A DNA stretch of 64,000 nucleotides from an uncultured Cohaesibacter sp. Lineage in GTDB: Bacteria; Pseudomonadota; Alphaproteobacteria; Rhizobiales; Cohaesibacteraceae. The notes below the pieces were generated by a model. The model was not told the origin of the DNA, ran no database searches, and saw only the letters and a program-made list of their open reading frames with translations. The position numbers and the translations under genes are program-made. Numbering within the stretch: the stretch's first letter is position 1; every line of letters begins with the position of its first letter. Positions 8,716 through 17,904 of the stretch are shown one piece after another. The stretch lies in assembly GCF_963676275.1 (NCBI RefSeq), contig NZ_OY781091.1:4607001-4671000 (forward strand), in the 5' to 3' direction.

Positions 8716-9099
8716 CTACATCCGGCAATAACGGCGCGGACCATTATAGGGCTGGAAGGTGCAGTCATAAGCTCTGAAGCTTCTATAGCGTGAAGCGCAG
8801 GCTCGCACGTTGCACCATGGCGGCGCACCGCGATAATCCTGTGGCGGATACCGTCTGTTTGCAGCGCCCGCAGCGATTGCACCTGCGGCCAGACCAATGA
8901 TTGCCCCGGCGGCGACGGCTCCTGCCGTATTATTGGACCGTCTGACCGGCGGACGAGGCCGACGTGGTGGAGCTGGCTGGGCTTGAGCCTTCGATACAGC
9001 CAGAAGATCGGACGAAGTTCCGGGCACGGTTACAGGCATGGCACCGAAGCTCATGCTGACAGCGATTGCGGATGCGATGAAGAGATTGGAAAACTTCAT
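8716..9099 (-). CDS. BA14K family protein
   Basis: A 127-residue exported protein. Signal peptide MKFSNLFIASAIAVSMSFG, a proline/arginine-rich linker (PAPPRRPRPPVRR), a Gly/Ala membrane-like segment (AGAVAAGAIIGLAAGAIAAG) and a C-terminal Cys-rich BA14K motif (CASRYRSFRAYDCTFQPYNG ending in C). The family, named for a Brucella immunoreactive lectin-like protein, is typical of Hyphomicrobiales and sits in the envelope. ATG 9099 was chosen for its strong GGGGGA ribosome site and for the signal peptide. Confidence 0.8.
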   Translation of the reverse strand: MKFSNLFIASAIAVSMSFGAMPVTVPGTSSDLLAVSKAQAQPAPPRRPRPPVRRSNNTAGAVAAGAIIGLAAGAIAAGAANRRYPPQDYRGAPPWCNVRACASRYRSFRAYDCTFQPYNGPRRYCRM

Positions 9100-9378
9100 G
9101 ACATTTCCCCCTTTTGCCAAGCAGTCCCCGTTAAAATTCACATCTGGAGAAATTCCCCCGCGAATTTCTTGCGCCCTGGCACAATCGGGGACTTGAATCG
9201 TCAATTTCCAGCGACAGAAATCTTGCCGTCACTGCAATATTGTAACATTATTTCGCCCGGAAAACATCGGAAAAATGTACCTGCTACATGCCTTCGCCTT
9301 GCCGCAAAGCCGCCCGATGCACCTTCTTATTCTCCTTTCATACGGCATAAGGAGCAACTGGTGCTGGACTGACGTCTT

Positions 9379-10227
9379 TCACGCTACATGTGCGTTCGCT
9401 TCCATTGCCAAGGCGCCATCGGCTCTTTGTGCCCAGAGGCTGAAACATCTGCCATCCCCTTCAGCTTTGCCATGCAGGCTGAAGCTCTCATTGGCAAAGA
9501 TGGTCGAAACAGCCCTGAAATCAAAGCGGGTCACCAAAGCATCCGGCTTGTTTCTTCTGAGCAGGTCGAGAAGCAGCGTCGCAATCAGCGGACCATGCAC
9601 CACCAAGCCCTGATAGCCCTCGCAATCAACACAGAAGGGATGGTCATAATGAATCCGGTGCCCGTTGAATGTGAGCGCTGAATAGCGGAACAACAACACC
9701 GGATCAGGCAGCATCTCCCGTTGGAAGGCACTGTCCACGGGCGCCCGTGGCGGAGCGAGAGGGGCCGCCGCCGGATCGGCCTCTTCCCGATAGACAATAT
9801 CATGCTCTTCATCAATGCCCAGACAACTACCATCGAACAGTTGATGACCAACAGTGACAAACACCAGCCGCCCGGACCGCCCCGTCTTGGCCACAATGGA
9901 TTTAACGGTTGAAACCTTGCGCAGCCTTTTGCCGATGGCCATCGGTGCGAAGAATTTCAGGCGGCTGCCAGCCCACATCCGGCGCGGCAAAGGCACCGGA
10001 GGAAGAAAGCCGCCAAGGGCTTCATGACCATCATAGCCAGCATCGGAAAGCTTGAAAATGGACAGGAAATGCAGCCAGTGCCAAAGCGGCGGCAGCGGGG
10101 TACCATCGCCATAGAGGGGGTCATCGCGATCCAGCGTCGCGGCCAGAGCATTGGACGGGAATGGAGCGATAACCTCCTCCCGTGTCTGGGATTTTCCAAT
10201 CCATTGCTCAAGATCTGCCATTGCCAT
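9379..10227 (-). CDS. MaoC/HTD2-like acyl-CoA hydratase (mesaconyl-C4-CoA hydratase type)
   Basis: A 282-residue double hot-dog protein with an N-terminal FAS1-like dehydratase domain (PLWHWLHFL, GGFLPPVPLPRRMWAGS) and a C-terminal MaoC half (YSALTFNGHRIHYDHPF, GLVVHGPLIATLLLDLL). The FNGHRIHYD segment carries the Asp/His hydratase pair. The family hydrates mesaconyl-CoA or related branched enoyl-CoAs. No CaiB or CitE gene accompanies it here, so the substrate is undetermined. ATG 10227 follows AGGGAGAG at good spacing. Confidence 0.8.
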   Translation of the reverse strand: MAMADLEQWIGKSQTREEVIAPFPSNALAATLDRDDPLYGDGTPLPPLWHWLHFLSIFKLSDAGYDGHEALGGFLPPVPLPRRMWAGSRLKFFAPMAIGKRLRKVSTVKSIVAKTGRSGRLVFVTVGHQLFDGSCLGIDEEHDIVYREEADPAAAPLAPPRAPVDSAFQREMLPDPVLLFRYSALTFNGHRIHYDHPFCVDCEGYQGLVVHGPLIATLLLDLLRRNKPDALVTRFDFRAVSTIFANESFSLHGKAEGDGRCFSLWAQRADGALAMEANAHVA

Positions 10228-10387
10228 AATTCTCTCCCTGACGCTTCACCCACGACGCTCGATATTACTAGCATCAAGCGGCTTGCCATTAAAAGCTGCC
10301 AATAGGGGCCGCTCGGGCCTCAAAGCCATATATTGCCGGATGCCAGGCCAATCAGATCGATCAGTCGCGACATGGTCGCCATGAAGG

Positions 10388-10768
10388 CTAGGGAAAGAGA
10401 TTATGGCTTTCCCATTCACTGCGCGGAACCAAATCGCCCTTGCTGAAGCGATAGGATTGAATGGAAAGATTGTCGGAACTGGCGACACAGGAAAATTGCA
10501 GCCGATACCATTTCCCGGCCCGGCGATAGGCCGCCCCGGCAGCGATTACCGTGTTTTTCTCATATTCAATCGGTGCGAATGCATAAGGCAATACCCGTTC
10601 GGCATCCAGCCTTTCGAGCGTTTCCATATCGCATCGTTGCACAAGTTGTTCGTCTGGCACCATCTCTTCGATTGATGCCGCTGCCTTTGCCCCCAGAGAA
10701 GCCGCGTCCGCCCCTGAAGCGATCAGGAGAAAACAAAGCCATAGCGGCGAAATACGGATATTTGTCAT
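10388..10768 (-). CDS. DUF930 domain-containing exported protein
   Basis: A 126-residue protein with a signal peptide (LWLCFLLIASGADA) and a DUF930-like body: a Cys near CDMETLERL, PYAFAP, GAAYRRAGKWYRLQFSC and a C-terminal SEWESHNLFP. The two Cys residues may form a disulfide in the periplasm. The family is found mostly in Rhizobiales and has no known function. It is monocistronic and divergent from a LysR gene 78 bp away. Confidence 0.75.
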   Translation of the reverse strand: MTNIRISPLWLCFLLIASGADAASLGAKAAASIEEMVPDEQLVQRCDMETLERLDAERVLPYAFAPIEYEKNTVIAAGAAYRRAGKWYRLQFSCVASSDNLSIQSYRFSKGDLVPRSEWESHNLFP

Positions 10769-10846
10769 GAAGGCGCTATATCAGCTCTTCATTTTTCTAA
10801 AAATTATAAATAAAATAAGATAGCATTCACAAAATAAGAAAGCTCA

Positions 10847-11782
10847 ATGGATATTCATCAGCTCCGGCTCTTCCTCGCCATCTATGAGAAGGGCAGCCTT
10901 TCTGCGGCGGCGGATAGCTGCCGAATTGCCGTGTCGGCCGTTAGCCAGCATCTGGGCAATCTGGAAGCCCGGATGGGAACGCCTCTGTTTTCTCGTATGC
11001 CCAGAGGCATGAAGCCAACCGCAGCCGGACACAGGCTGGCATCTCACGCGCGCGGCATTCTGGACGCGGTGTCCCTTGCCGTTGAGGATATTCGCAGCCT
11101 TTCCGGCGAGATCGAGGGGAAAATTACCATCGGCATGGCCAGCAGCGTGGTCAGCGTCATTGGCGGCGATCTGCTCAGAGAGATGAATGACAGCTATCCA
11201 TTGGTGCATTTGACACTGGAAGGGGGCGTCTCCAGCGATCATGTCGCCAAACAGCTCAAGCAGAAAATGGATATTGCTCTGGTCTTCAACCCCGCCGCCA
11301 ACGCCGAGATGGATTGTGAACCAATGCTTGAAGAGCAGCTTTTCTGCATCGGAGACAAGCAACTGCTCGGAGCAACAGACGAACCGATCGAGTTGGACCA
11401 ACTGCTCGCCTTCCCGCTCATCCTGCCCCATCAGGGCGAGACCATGCGAGCGCTTATCGGTGGGTCGGGCCTGTTGCGGCGACTTGAGAGCGAAGCGCGC
11501 TATCAGCTCAATTCCGTGCAGGCCATTCGCGAAGCGCTCTTTGCCGGCTTGGGCGTCAGCATCGCCTCGCCACAACTCGTCGCTCAGGACCGTCGATCGC
11601 CCATGCTGAGCCTCAGACCGATAATTTCGCCGGTTCTTTCCCGCAAGCTCTGCATTTGCGAAGACAAGTCCCGCCTCGCAACGCCTGCAAGAGAAGCCTG
11701 CCGACCATTGCTCAAGGCTTTGCTGAAAGAGAAGATTGCCAGCCCGCATTGGCCCAATACCAACCCCATCAAGACCGGCTGA
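10847..11782 (+). CDS. LysR family transcriptional regulator (Nac/Cbl-like N terminus)
   Basis: A 311-residue LysR protein: helix-turn-helix near residues 17-40 (LSAAADSCRIAVSAVSQHLG), then MPRGMKPTAAGHRLASHA and a C-terminal ligand domain. It precedes a glutamate dehydrogenase gene in the same direction by 261 bp, which makes nitrogen-related control possible. The ligand is unknown. Confidence 0.88.
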   Translation: MDIHQLRLFLAIYEKGSLSAAADSCRIAVSAVSQHLGNLEARMGTPLFSRMPRGMKPTAAGHRLASHARGILDAVSLAVEDIRSLSGEIEGKITIGMASSVVSVIGGDLLREMNDSYPLVHLTLEGGVSSDHVAKQLKQKMDIALVFNPAANAEMDCEPMLEEQLFCIGDKQLLGATDEPIELDQLLAFPLILPHQGETMRALIGGSGLLRRLESEARYQLNSVQAIREALFAGLGVSIASPQLVAQDRRSPMLSLRPIISPVLSRKLCICEDKSRLATPAREACRPLLKALLKEKIASPHWPNTNPIKTG

Positions 11783-12043
11783 TGAGGTTGGCGCACGCAA
11801 TCCCCCCAAAAGCTGCGGATTACCCTCAAGCGGCAGAACAACAGCATAGGGCGCAAAGCATGGAAACATCGCCTATCACAAAATAGGTTGACGCCATAAG
11901 TAATCCGTCTTGGAGCCGATTTCCTCTCAGTATTAGTCTGGAGCATATCGGGTCTTCTGCATGCCTTTGTTCCCTTGCGCATGCACTTTGCCTGAAAAGA
12001 TGTATGAGAATCTCTCCAATCTCGGAGCTCGGGAGGAAAAACC

Positions 12044-13459
12044 GTGCCCAAAATTTCCGAAAACTCGATACTGCACAGTGTCGACAAGCTATTCGACCAT
12101 TCTTCTTCTTTGTGCCAACTGGAAGAAGGCATCAAAGAGCGCATCAAGTCTTGCAACCTGACCGTGACAATCCGTTTCGGCGTCAGGCTGAGAGGACGTG
12201 TCTACAGCTTCACCGGCTGGCGCTCGGTTCACAGCGAACATCAGCATCCGGCCAAAGGCGGGATTCGCTATGCAATGAATGTGGATCAGGACGAGGTCGA
12301 GGGCTTGGCCGCCCTGATGACCTATAAATGCGCCCTGATCGGCATTCCCTTCAGCGGTTCAAAAGGCGCATTGCAGATCAACCGCAATGATTGGGAACCG
12401 CACGAACTGGAGCGCATCACGCGCCGCTTCACGCAGGAATTGGCCAAGAGGAACCTGATCGGCCCGAGCCAGAATGTTCCTGCTCCGGACATGGGCACCA
12501 GCGAAGTGGAAATGGCCTGGATTGCCGATGAATATCAGCGCCTCAACCGTCTGGATATCAATGCGGCGGCCTGCGTGACTGGCAAACCGCTCAGCACGGG
12601 CGGCATAGAAGGGCGCATCGAGGCCACCGGTCGCGGCACCCAATATGCCACTCAGGAATTCTTCCGCTCATGGCCGAATTTGCAGAAATCGGGGCTGGCA
12701 CCGGGCCTGCGCGGCAAACGTATCATCATTCAGGGGCTGGGCAATGTCGGCTATCACGCCGCCAAATTTCTCTCGCAAGAAGATGGCTGCCTCATTCAGG
12801 GCATCATCGAGCGGGACGGTGCCATCTATCGGGAACAGGGCCTTCCCGTTGACGAGGTTCGTGCCCACATGAACCGGACCGGCGGCGTGCGCGGCTTCCC
12901 CGATGCAGGCTATATCGAACATGGCCAGAGCCTGCTTGAGAAAGACTGCGACATCCTGCTGCCTGCCGCGCTCGAAAATGTCCTGACATCGGAAAATGCC
13001 CCCCGCATCAAGGCTCCGCTGATCGTCGAAGCGGCCAATGGCCCAACCACCTATGATGCTGACAAGATCCTTAAGGAGCGCGGCATCGTCATTCTGCCCG
13101 ACATCTATGTCAATTCGGGCGGGGTTACGGTCAGCTATTTCGAATGGATCAAAAATCTGGGCCATATGCGGCTGGGTCTGCTGGACCACCAGCGTCAGGA
13201 ATCCCAGAACCGCCAGATCGCCGAAATGCTTGAATCCATGACCGGCGTCAAGATTGCGCCAGAGCAATGGAAGGCCTTTGTACGCGGCAGCGAGGAAATA
13301 GATCTGGTCCGCTCGGGACTTGAAGAAATGATGCGCAAGGCCTTTGGCCGCATGCTGTCAGTCTATCAGGAGCGCAAGGGCGTGGACGATCTGAGAACGG
13401 CAGCCTATGTGCTGGCAATCGAGACGGTTGCCAATGCCTACAAATCCAGCGGCATCTGA
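12044..13459 (+). CDS. Glu/Leu/Phe/Val dehydrogenase (glutamate dehydrogenase)
   Basis: A 471-residue NAD(P)-dependent amino-acid dehydrogenase. The N-terminal dimerisation domain holds GWRSVHSEHQHPAKGGIRYA and the catalytic-lysine region SGSKGALQIN; PAPDMGTSEVEMAW follows. The Rossmann domain begins near residue 220 (IIIQGLGNVGYHAAKFL) and VEAANGPTT marks the nucleotide-binding end. The GTG start at 12044 has a very good site (GGGAGG). The enzyme links 2-oxoglutarate and ammonia with glutamate, and could drain amino groups from the aminotransferase encoded at 14748. Substrate preference cannot be read from sequence. Confidence 0.88.
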   Translation: MPKISENSILHSVDKLFDHSSSLCQLEEGIKERIKSCNLTVTIRFGVRLRGRVYSFTGWRSVHSEHQHPAKGGIRYAMNVDQDEVEGLAALMTYKCALIGIPFSGSKGALQINRNDWEPHELERITRRFTQELAKRNLIGPSQNVPAPDMGTSEVEMAWIADEYQRLNRLDINAAACVTGKPLSTGGIEGRIEATGRGTQYATQEFFRSWPNLQKSGLAPGLRGKRIIIQGLGNVGYHAAKFLSQEDGCLIQGIIERDGAIYREQGLPVDEVRAHMNRTGGVRGFPDAGYIEHGQSLLEKDCDILLPAALENVLTSENAPRIKAPLIVEAANGPTTYDADKILKERGIVILPDIYVNSGGVTVSYFEWIKNLGHMRLGLLDHQRQESQNRQIAEMLESMTGVKIAPEQWKAFVRGSEEIDLVRSGLEEMMRKAFGRMLSVYQERKGVDDLRTAAYVLAIETVANAYKSSGI

Positions 13460-13523
13460 TTTGTGGTGAGCCCTGCCGAAGGCCCGATCCGATTGCGGCC
13501 TTCGGCAAGCGACAGGAAATCAA

Positions 13524-13554
13524 AAAGCCCCGGTCCATAATGAACCGGGGCTTT
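13524..13554. terminator. Bidirectional terminator between convergent genes
   Basis: AAAGCCCCGGT (13524-13534) pairs perfectly with ACCGGGGCTTT (13544-13554). A run of T follows on the minus strand, so it serves the 2-hydroxyacid dehydrogenase side best and probably also the glutamate dehydrogenase. Confidence 0.85.
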
Positions 13555-13605
13555 GTCGCATCAAACTCAGGGAATGGATTTCAGCGACAAGGTCTGAGAA
13601 CAGAG

Positions 13606-14553
13606 TCAGAGAACAGGCGTCGGCAGCGGCTGCTTGTCAAACTGGGCGGCCAGATTGTCATAGACAAGCTTGCCCATGGCCTTGCGGGTCTCAATGGTGC
13701 CGCTGGCGTGATGCGGCTGCAAAAGCACATTGTCGAGCGCCAGAAAACGTTCATCGACATTCGGCTCTCCATCAAACACGTCAAGGCAGGCAAAGCCCAG
13801 CGCCTTGCTTTCCAGAGCGTCAAGAAGCGCCACTTCATCGATATTTGATGCCCGGGAGATATTGATCAGCATGCCATCGGGCCCTAATGCCTCAATGACA
13901 TCCTTACCGACAATACTCTTTGTCGCCGGACCGCCGGTCAGGGTCACAAACAGGAAGTCGACCTCTTTGGCCAATGCGACAGGATCAGCAACAAAGCGCC
14001 AGTCGCTGGCAAAATCGCGCGCTTCAAGATCGCTATAGTGAATATCCATGTCGAAGGCTGCGCAACGGCGGGCAACCTCATAGCCGATGCGACCAAGCCC
14101 CAGAATGCCGACCTTCTTGCCAAAGACACGGCTCTTTAGCGGATAAAGCCCCTTGTTCTTCCAGTTGCCCGAGCGCACCCACTCCTCTGCCCCGACAAGC
14201 CCGCGCGAGGCGGCCAGCATCATGGCAACGCCCAGATCGGCAACATCCTTGGTCAGAACATCCGGTGTATTGGTAACACGCACCCCGGCGGCCTTGGCTG
14301 CCTCCAGATCAACCGCATCATAGCCAACGCCATAAACCGAAATGATTTCGAGATTGGGTAAGGCCTCGATCAGGGCCCTGTCAGCGCCCAGCTCGCCGCG
14401 TGTGGCGATCCCCCGGATCTGCTGCGCGCATGCGCTCAGAAAGGTCGCCTTGTCTTCGGCTTCGAAATAGCGATGCATGACGAAGCGCTTCTCAAGCCGC
14501 TCCATGTCCCAGTCCGGATAGGGACCGATTTGCAGGATATGTGGTTTTTCCAT
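13606..14553 (-). CDS. D-isomer-specific 2-hydroxyacid dehydrogenase (glyoxylate/hydroxypyruvate reductase type)
   Basis: A 315-residue enzyme of the 2-hydroxyacid dehydrogenase family. The NAD(P)-binding motif GLGRIGYEVARR is at about residue 153; the catalytic Arg lies in NISRASNID, Glu in LDVFDGEPNVD and His in QPHHASGT. It reduces 2-oxo acids such as glyoxylate or hydroxypyruvate. ATG 14553 has a GGAGGAAAA site; the upstream in-frame ATG would add 44 residues without family similarity. It is the last gene of the second TRAP operon, after an aminotransferase, which suits handling of the 2-oxo acid that the aminotransferase or a downstream aldolase makes. Confidence 0.88.
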   Translation of the reverse strand: MEKPHILQIGPYPDWDMERLEKRFVMHRYFEAEDKATFLSACAQQIRGIATRGELGADRALIEALPNLEIISVYGVGYDAVDLEAAKAAGVRVTNTPDVLTKDVADLGVAMMLAASRGLVGAEEWVRSGNWKNKGLYPLKSRVFGKKVGILGLGRIGYEVARRCAAFDMDIHYSDLEARDFASDWRFVADPVALAKEVDFLFVTLTGGPATKSIVGKDVIEALGPDGMLINISRASNIDEVALLDALESKALGFACLDVFDGEPNVDERFLALDNVLLQPHHASGTIETRKAMGKLVYDNLAAQFDKQPLPTPVL

Positions 14554-14747
14554 GATATTTTTCCTCCTGAAATCCCGACCTTCTAGACCGAGATCATTGT
14601 CCCGAAGGGCACCCCCAAGAGGCGCACCCGGAGCCCGCTTGCAACGCGGTATTGCTTGGAAAGAGAGACGAGTGCCCCGTGGCAAAAAGAATTGGAGCCA
14701 GCATCTGGAATAGGGCTGCTAAGCTGGCTCCAATTACAAGTTGGCGA

Positions 14748-15959
14748 TCACTGGGATAGCGCACCACATGCCTTGATGATTCTTTCGCATCCGTCGCGGA
14801 TCACCGCTTCGCTGGTGGCAACCGAAATGCGGAAATAGGGCGACAGACCGTAGGCCGCACCGGCGATGACGGCAACTCCCTGGCTTTCCAGCAGATAGAG
14901 CACAAAGTCGCCGTCATTTTCGATCACCTTGCCATCCGGTGTCTTCTTGCCAATCACACCGGCGCAGTTGGGATAAACATAGAATGCGCCATCGGAGTTG
15001 CGGCAACTCAGACCGGGAGCCTGATTGAGAAGCTCGACGGCGAGCGCGCAGCGCTTGCGATAGACCTTCAGCCATTCACCCACTTCCTTCTGATCGCCAC
15101 TCAAGGCAGCAACGGCAGCGGCCTGACTGACGGAAGAGGCACAGGAAGCCATTTGCGATTGCAGCGTATTGATAGCCTTGACCAGCGGGGCCGGACCGAC
15201 ACCATAGCCGATACGCCAGCCGGTCATGGCATAGGTCTTGGACACGCCATTGATCAGGAAGGTCCGATCAATGAGGCCCGGCTCGACGGAAACCGGGCTG
15301 GCGATGGCGGCATCGGTGAAGACGATCTCGTCATAGATGTCGTCGGTGAGAAGCCACACTTGCGGATGCCGCATCAGGACATCGGTCACTGTCTTGAGAT
15401 CTTCAGCCGTATAGACCGCCCCGGTTGGATTGCTTGGCGAATTGAGGATAAGCCAGCGGGTGTTCGGCGTGATGGCCGCTTCCAGCGCCGCAGCTGTCAG
15501 TTTGAAGCCATCTTCCTCGACGCAGGGAATGATCACCGGATTGCCACCACAGGCCAGCACCATGTCGGGATAGGAAACCCAGAATGGAGCCGGAATGAGG
15601 ACGTCATCCCCCTTGCCCACCGTCGCCATCAGCGTGTTGAAAATCACCTGCTTGCCACCATTGCTGACCGTGATCTGGTCCAGACCATAATCCACGCCGG
15701 TGCGCTGTTTCATGCGGGTAGCAATGGCCTTGCGCAGTGGGACTGTGCCCGGAACAGCGGTATATTTGGTCTCGCCAGCCATGATGGCAGCGCAGGCAGC
15801 CTGTTTGATGGACTCCGGCGTATCGAAATCCGGCTCTCCCACTGTCAGATTGACGATATCACGGCCCTCTTCGCGCAACTGGCGGGCACGGTCCGCCGCC
15901 GCGGTACTGGGAGAAGGTTTGATGCGCTTGATGCGTTCGGCGAGTTTAAGTTCAGACAT
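14748..15959 (-). CDS. Pyridoxal-phosphate aminotransferase, class I/II (aspartate aminotransferase-like)
   Basis: A 403-residue fold-type I aminotransferase. Motifs seen: NLTVGEPDFDTP (N-terminal), NSPSNPTGAVYT, LTDDIYDEIVF (PLP Asp/Tyr) and the PLP-lysine region LINGVSKTYAMTGWRIGY. C-terminal FRISVATSEAVI contains the substrate-carboxylate Arg. ATG 15959 was chosen because GGAGGA lies at ideal spacing; the TTG four codons earlier overlaps that site. It belongs to the TRAP operon (28 bp after dctM), so it probably deaminates the imported or partly processed amino acid. Confidence 0.9.
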   Translation of the reverse strand: MSELKLAERIKRIKPSPSTAAADRARQLREEGRDIVNLTVGEPDFDTPESIKQAACAAIMAGETKYTAVPGTVPLRKAIATRMKQRTGVDYGLDQITVSNGGKQVIFNTLMATVGKGDDVLIPAPFWVSYPDMVLACGGNPVIIPCVEEDGFKLTAAALEAAITPNTRWLILNSPSNPTGAVYTAEDLKTVTDVLMRHPQVWLLTDDIYDEIVFTDAAIASPVSVEPGLIDRTFLINGVSKTYAMTGWRIGYGVGPAPLVKAINTLQSQMASCASSVSQAAAVAALSGDQKEVGEWLKVYRKRCALAVELLNQAPGLSCRNSDGAFYVYPNCAGVIGKKTPDGKVIENDGDFVLYLLESQGVAVIAGAAYGLSPYFRISVATSEAVIRDGCERIIKACGALSQ

Positions 15960-15987
15960 GACGTCCTCCAATTGCTAGACGGTCCGA

Positions 15988-17292
15988 TCAGCCATACAGG
16001 ACTGCAGGCAGCCACATGACAAATTCGGGGAAAAGGGCGAGGAATGCGATAAAGGCGAGCATCAAGGCGACGAATGGCAGGGTCACTCTGGTGATGTAAC
16101 CAATCCCGTCCCCGGTAACCCCTTGAATGATGAAGAGATTGAAACCGACCGGCGGCGTGATCTGGGCCAGTTCGACAACGATGACGAGAAAGACGCCAAA
16201 CCAGACCTTGTCAAAGCCTGCTGCGGTGACCAATGGCAGCACCACCGGCAGCGTCGTCACGATCATGGAAAAGCCTTCCAGAAAACAGCCAAGCAGCAGA
16301 TAGACGCATGTCAGGACGAAAATCAGCATATAGGGGGAAAGCTGCAATTCGGAAACAAAGCTGGCCATGAAGTTGGGAATGCCGAGGAATGACGTGACAT
16401 TGCCCAGAATGGTCGCACCGACGATGATCAGGCCGATCATCGAGCAGGTTTGCATCGAACTCAGCGCAACGTCCCGAACGGCCTTAAAGCTCAAGCCGCC
16501 CTGTATCGCGGCGACAAAGATCGCACCAAACACACCGACAGCAGCCGCTTCCGACGGGGTCGCCAGACCCCCATACATCGAGCCAAGAACCACAAGGATC
16601 AGGAAAAGCGCGGGGGCCAGTTCCTTGAGAGCATAGAAGCGGTCAGCCATGGAGACATGACGCAGGCGTTTTTCCGCCTCCGGAATGGCATCCTTGTTGA
16701 TACCCGTGCGGACCATGATGACCGCCATGAACAGCAGGGCCAGCAGAATACCGGGAAGAAAGCCGGCGGTGAAAAGCTTCAACACGGATTCTTCGGCCAG
16801 CACGCCATAGATGATCATCACCGTGCTGGGTGGAATAAGGAAACCGAGGGTTCCCGCACCGGCAAGGCTGCCGATTGCGATGTCGCGCGAATATCCGCGG
16901 CGCAGCAGTTCCGTCAGGGAGATCCGCCCAACAACCTGTGTCGTGGCGGCAGAAGAGCCCGAAATCGCGGCGAAGATAGAGCATCCGACAATATTCACAT
17001 GCAGCAATCGTCCCGGAAGCAACCCCATCCAGGGAGCCAGACCATTGAACAGGGAACGGGAGAGTTTCGTGCGAAAGAGAAATTCACCCATGATGACAAA
17101 CAGCGGTAAGGCCACCAGTTCGCTGGTTGTCAGAATATTGAAAACATATTGCGGCAGCAGCTTGTCGATCGGGATATCGCGAAACAGCGAAATGACTGTA
17201 ACACCAGTCCCCATCAGGGAAAGCCCCACCCAGATACCCGAGCCCAGAACGACCAGTAGAGAGAGGAGCAGGGTTGTAATGATAACGCTCAT
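15988..17292 (-). CDS. dctM: TRAP transporter large permease DctM
   Basis: A 434-residue polytopic protein of the large TRAP subunit family, with FVIMGEFLFRTKLSRSLF, AAISGSSAATTQVVG and PPSTVMIIYGVLAEESV. ATG 17292 lies 4 nt after the dctQ stop, so translation is coupled. The operon order is SDR, dctP, dctQ, dctM, aminotransferase, 2-hydroxyacid dehydrogenase. Confidence 0.93.
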   Translation of the reverse strand: MSVIITTLLLSLLVVLGSGIWVGLSLMGTGVTVISLFRDIPIDKLLPQYVFNILTTSELVALPLFVIMGEFLFRTKLSRSLFNGLAPWMGLLPGRLLHVNIVGCSIFAAISGSSAATTQVVGRISLTELLRRGYSRDIAIGSLAGAGTLGFLIPPSTVMIIYGVLAEESVLKLFTAGFLPGILLALLFMAVIMVRTGINKDAIPEAEKRLRHVSMADRFYALKELAPALFLILVVLGSMYGGLATPSEAAAVGVFGAIFVAAIQGGLSFKAVRDVALSSMQTCSMIGLIIVGATILGNVTSFLGIPNFMASFVSELQLSPYMLIFVLTCVYLLLGCFLEGFSMIVTTLPVVLPLVTAAGFDKVWFGVFLVIVVELAQITPPVGFNLFIIQGVTGDGIGYITRVTLPFVALMLAFIAFLALFPEFVMWLPAVLYG

Positions 17293-17296
17293 GTGA

Positions 17297-17902
17297 TCAG
17301 TCCTTCGAGATATCAAGATCGCTCGCTGCAACCACCTTGAGACCATGGATTTCAAGATCCAGCCCATAGAAGCAACGGATCAGGCGTTCAATCAGGGCCA
17401 GCGTCAGAAAGAGCGCGCCAATTGCAATCGCCGACTGGGGAATCCAGAGAGGGGTGTAGCTGGCAAAAGACACATTGCCGTCATGAAACGATCTCAGCGC
17501 GGCCGCGATGAGCGCATAGGATAGGAAAGCGGAGAAAAGCACCCCGATCATGGTCGTGAAGCATTCCACGACATGCCTTGTCTTTTCAGAGAGCGTACCG
17601 ATCAGCGCCGTCACACGGACATGCCCGCCAGCGCGCATGGTGATCGACGATCCCAGCATGAAAGCGGCCCCCATCAGATAACCGCTATATTCCCAGGCAA
17701 CGGGAATATCGGCATGCATGGCGGGAAAGAGTTTTGTCCAGGCAGACAGCAGGACTTCGGCAAAGACAAGAAAGGTCAGGATGACAAGGCAGAATGTTGC
17801 GAGAATGCCTCCAACTATGGCGAGCCAATGAACGACCCGCACATAGAAGGAGAATATTCCCGGAATCTTTGCCTCAGCGGAAGAGATTTCCGGTGCAGAC
17901 AT
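17297..17902 (-). CDS. dctQ: TRAP transporter small permease DctQ
   Basis: A 201-residue protein with four hydrophobic segments (near residues 22-45, 70-90, 108-130, 152-172), the DctQ layout. The start is 2 nt after the dctP stop. It scaffolds the DctP-DctM interaction in the inner membrane. Confidence 0.9.
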   Translation of the reverse strand: MSAPEISSAEAKIPGIFSFYVRVVHWLAIVGGILATFCLVILTFLVFAEVLLSAWTKLFPAMHADIPVAWEYSGYLMGAAFMLGSSITMRAGGHVRVTALIGTLSEKTRHVVECFTTMIGVLFSAFLSYALIAAALRSFHDGNVSFASYTPLWIPQSAIAIGALFLTLALIERLIRCFYGLDLEIHGLKVVAASDLDISKD

Positions 17903-17904
17903 AC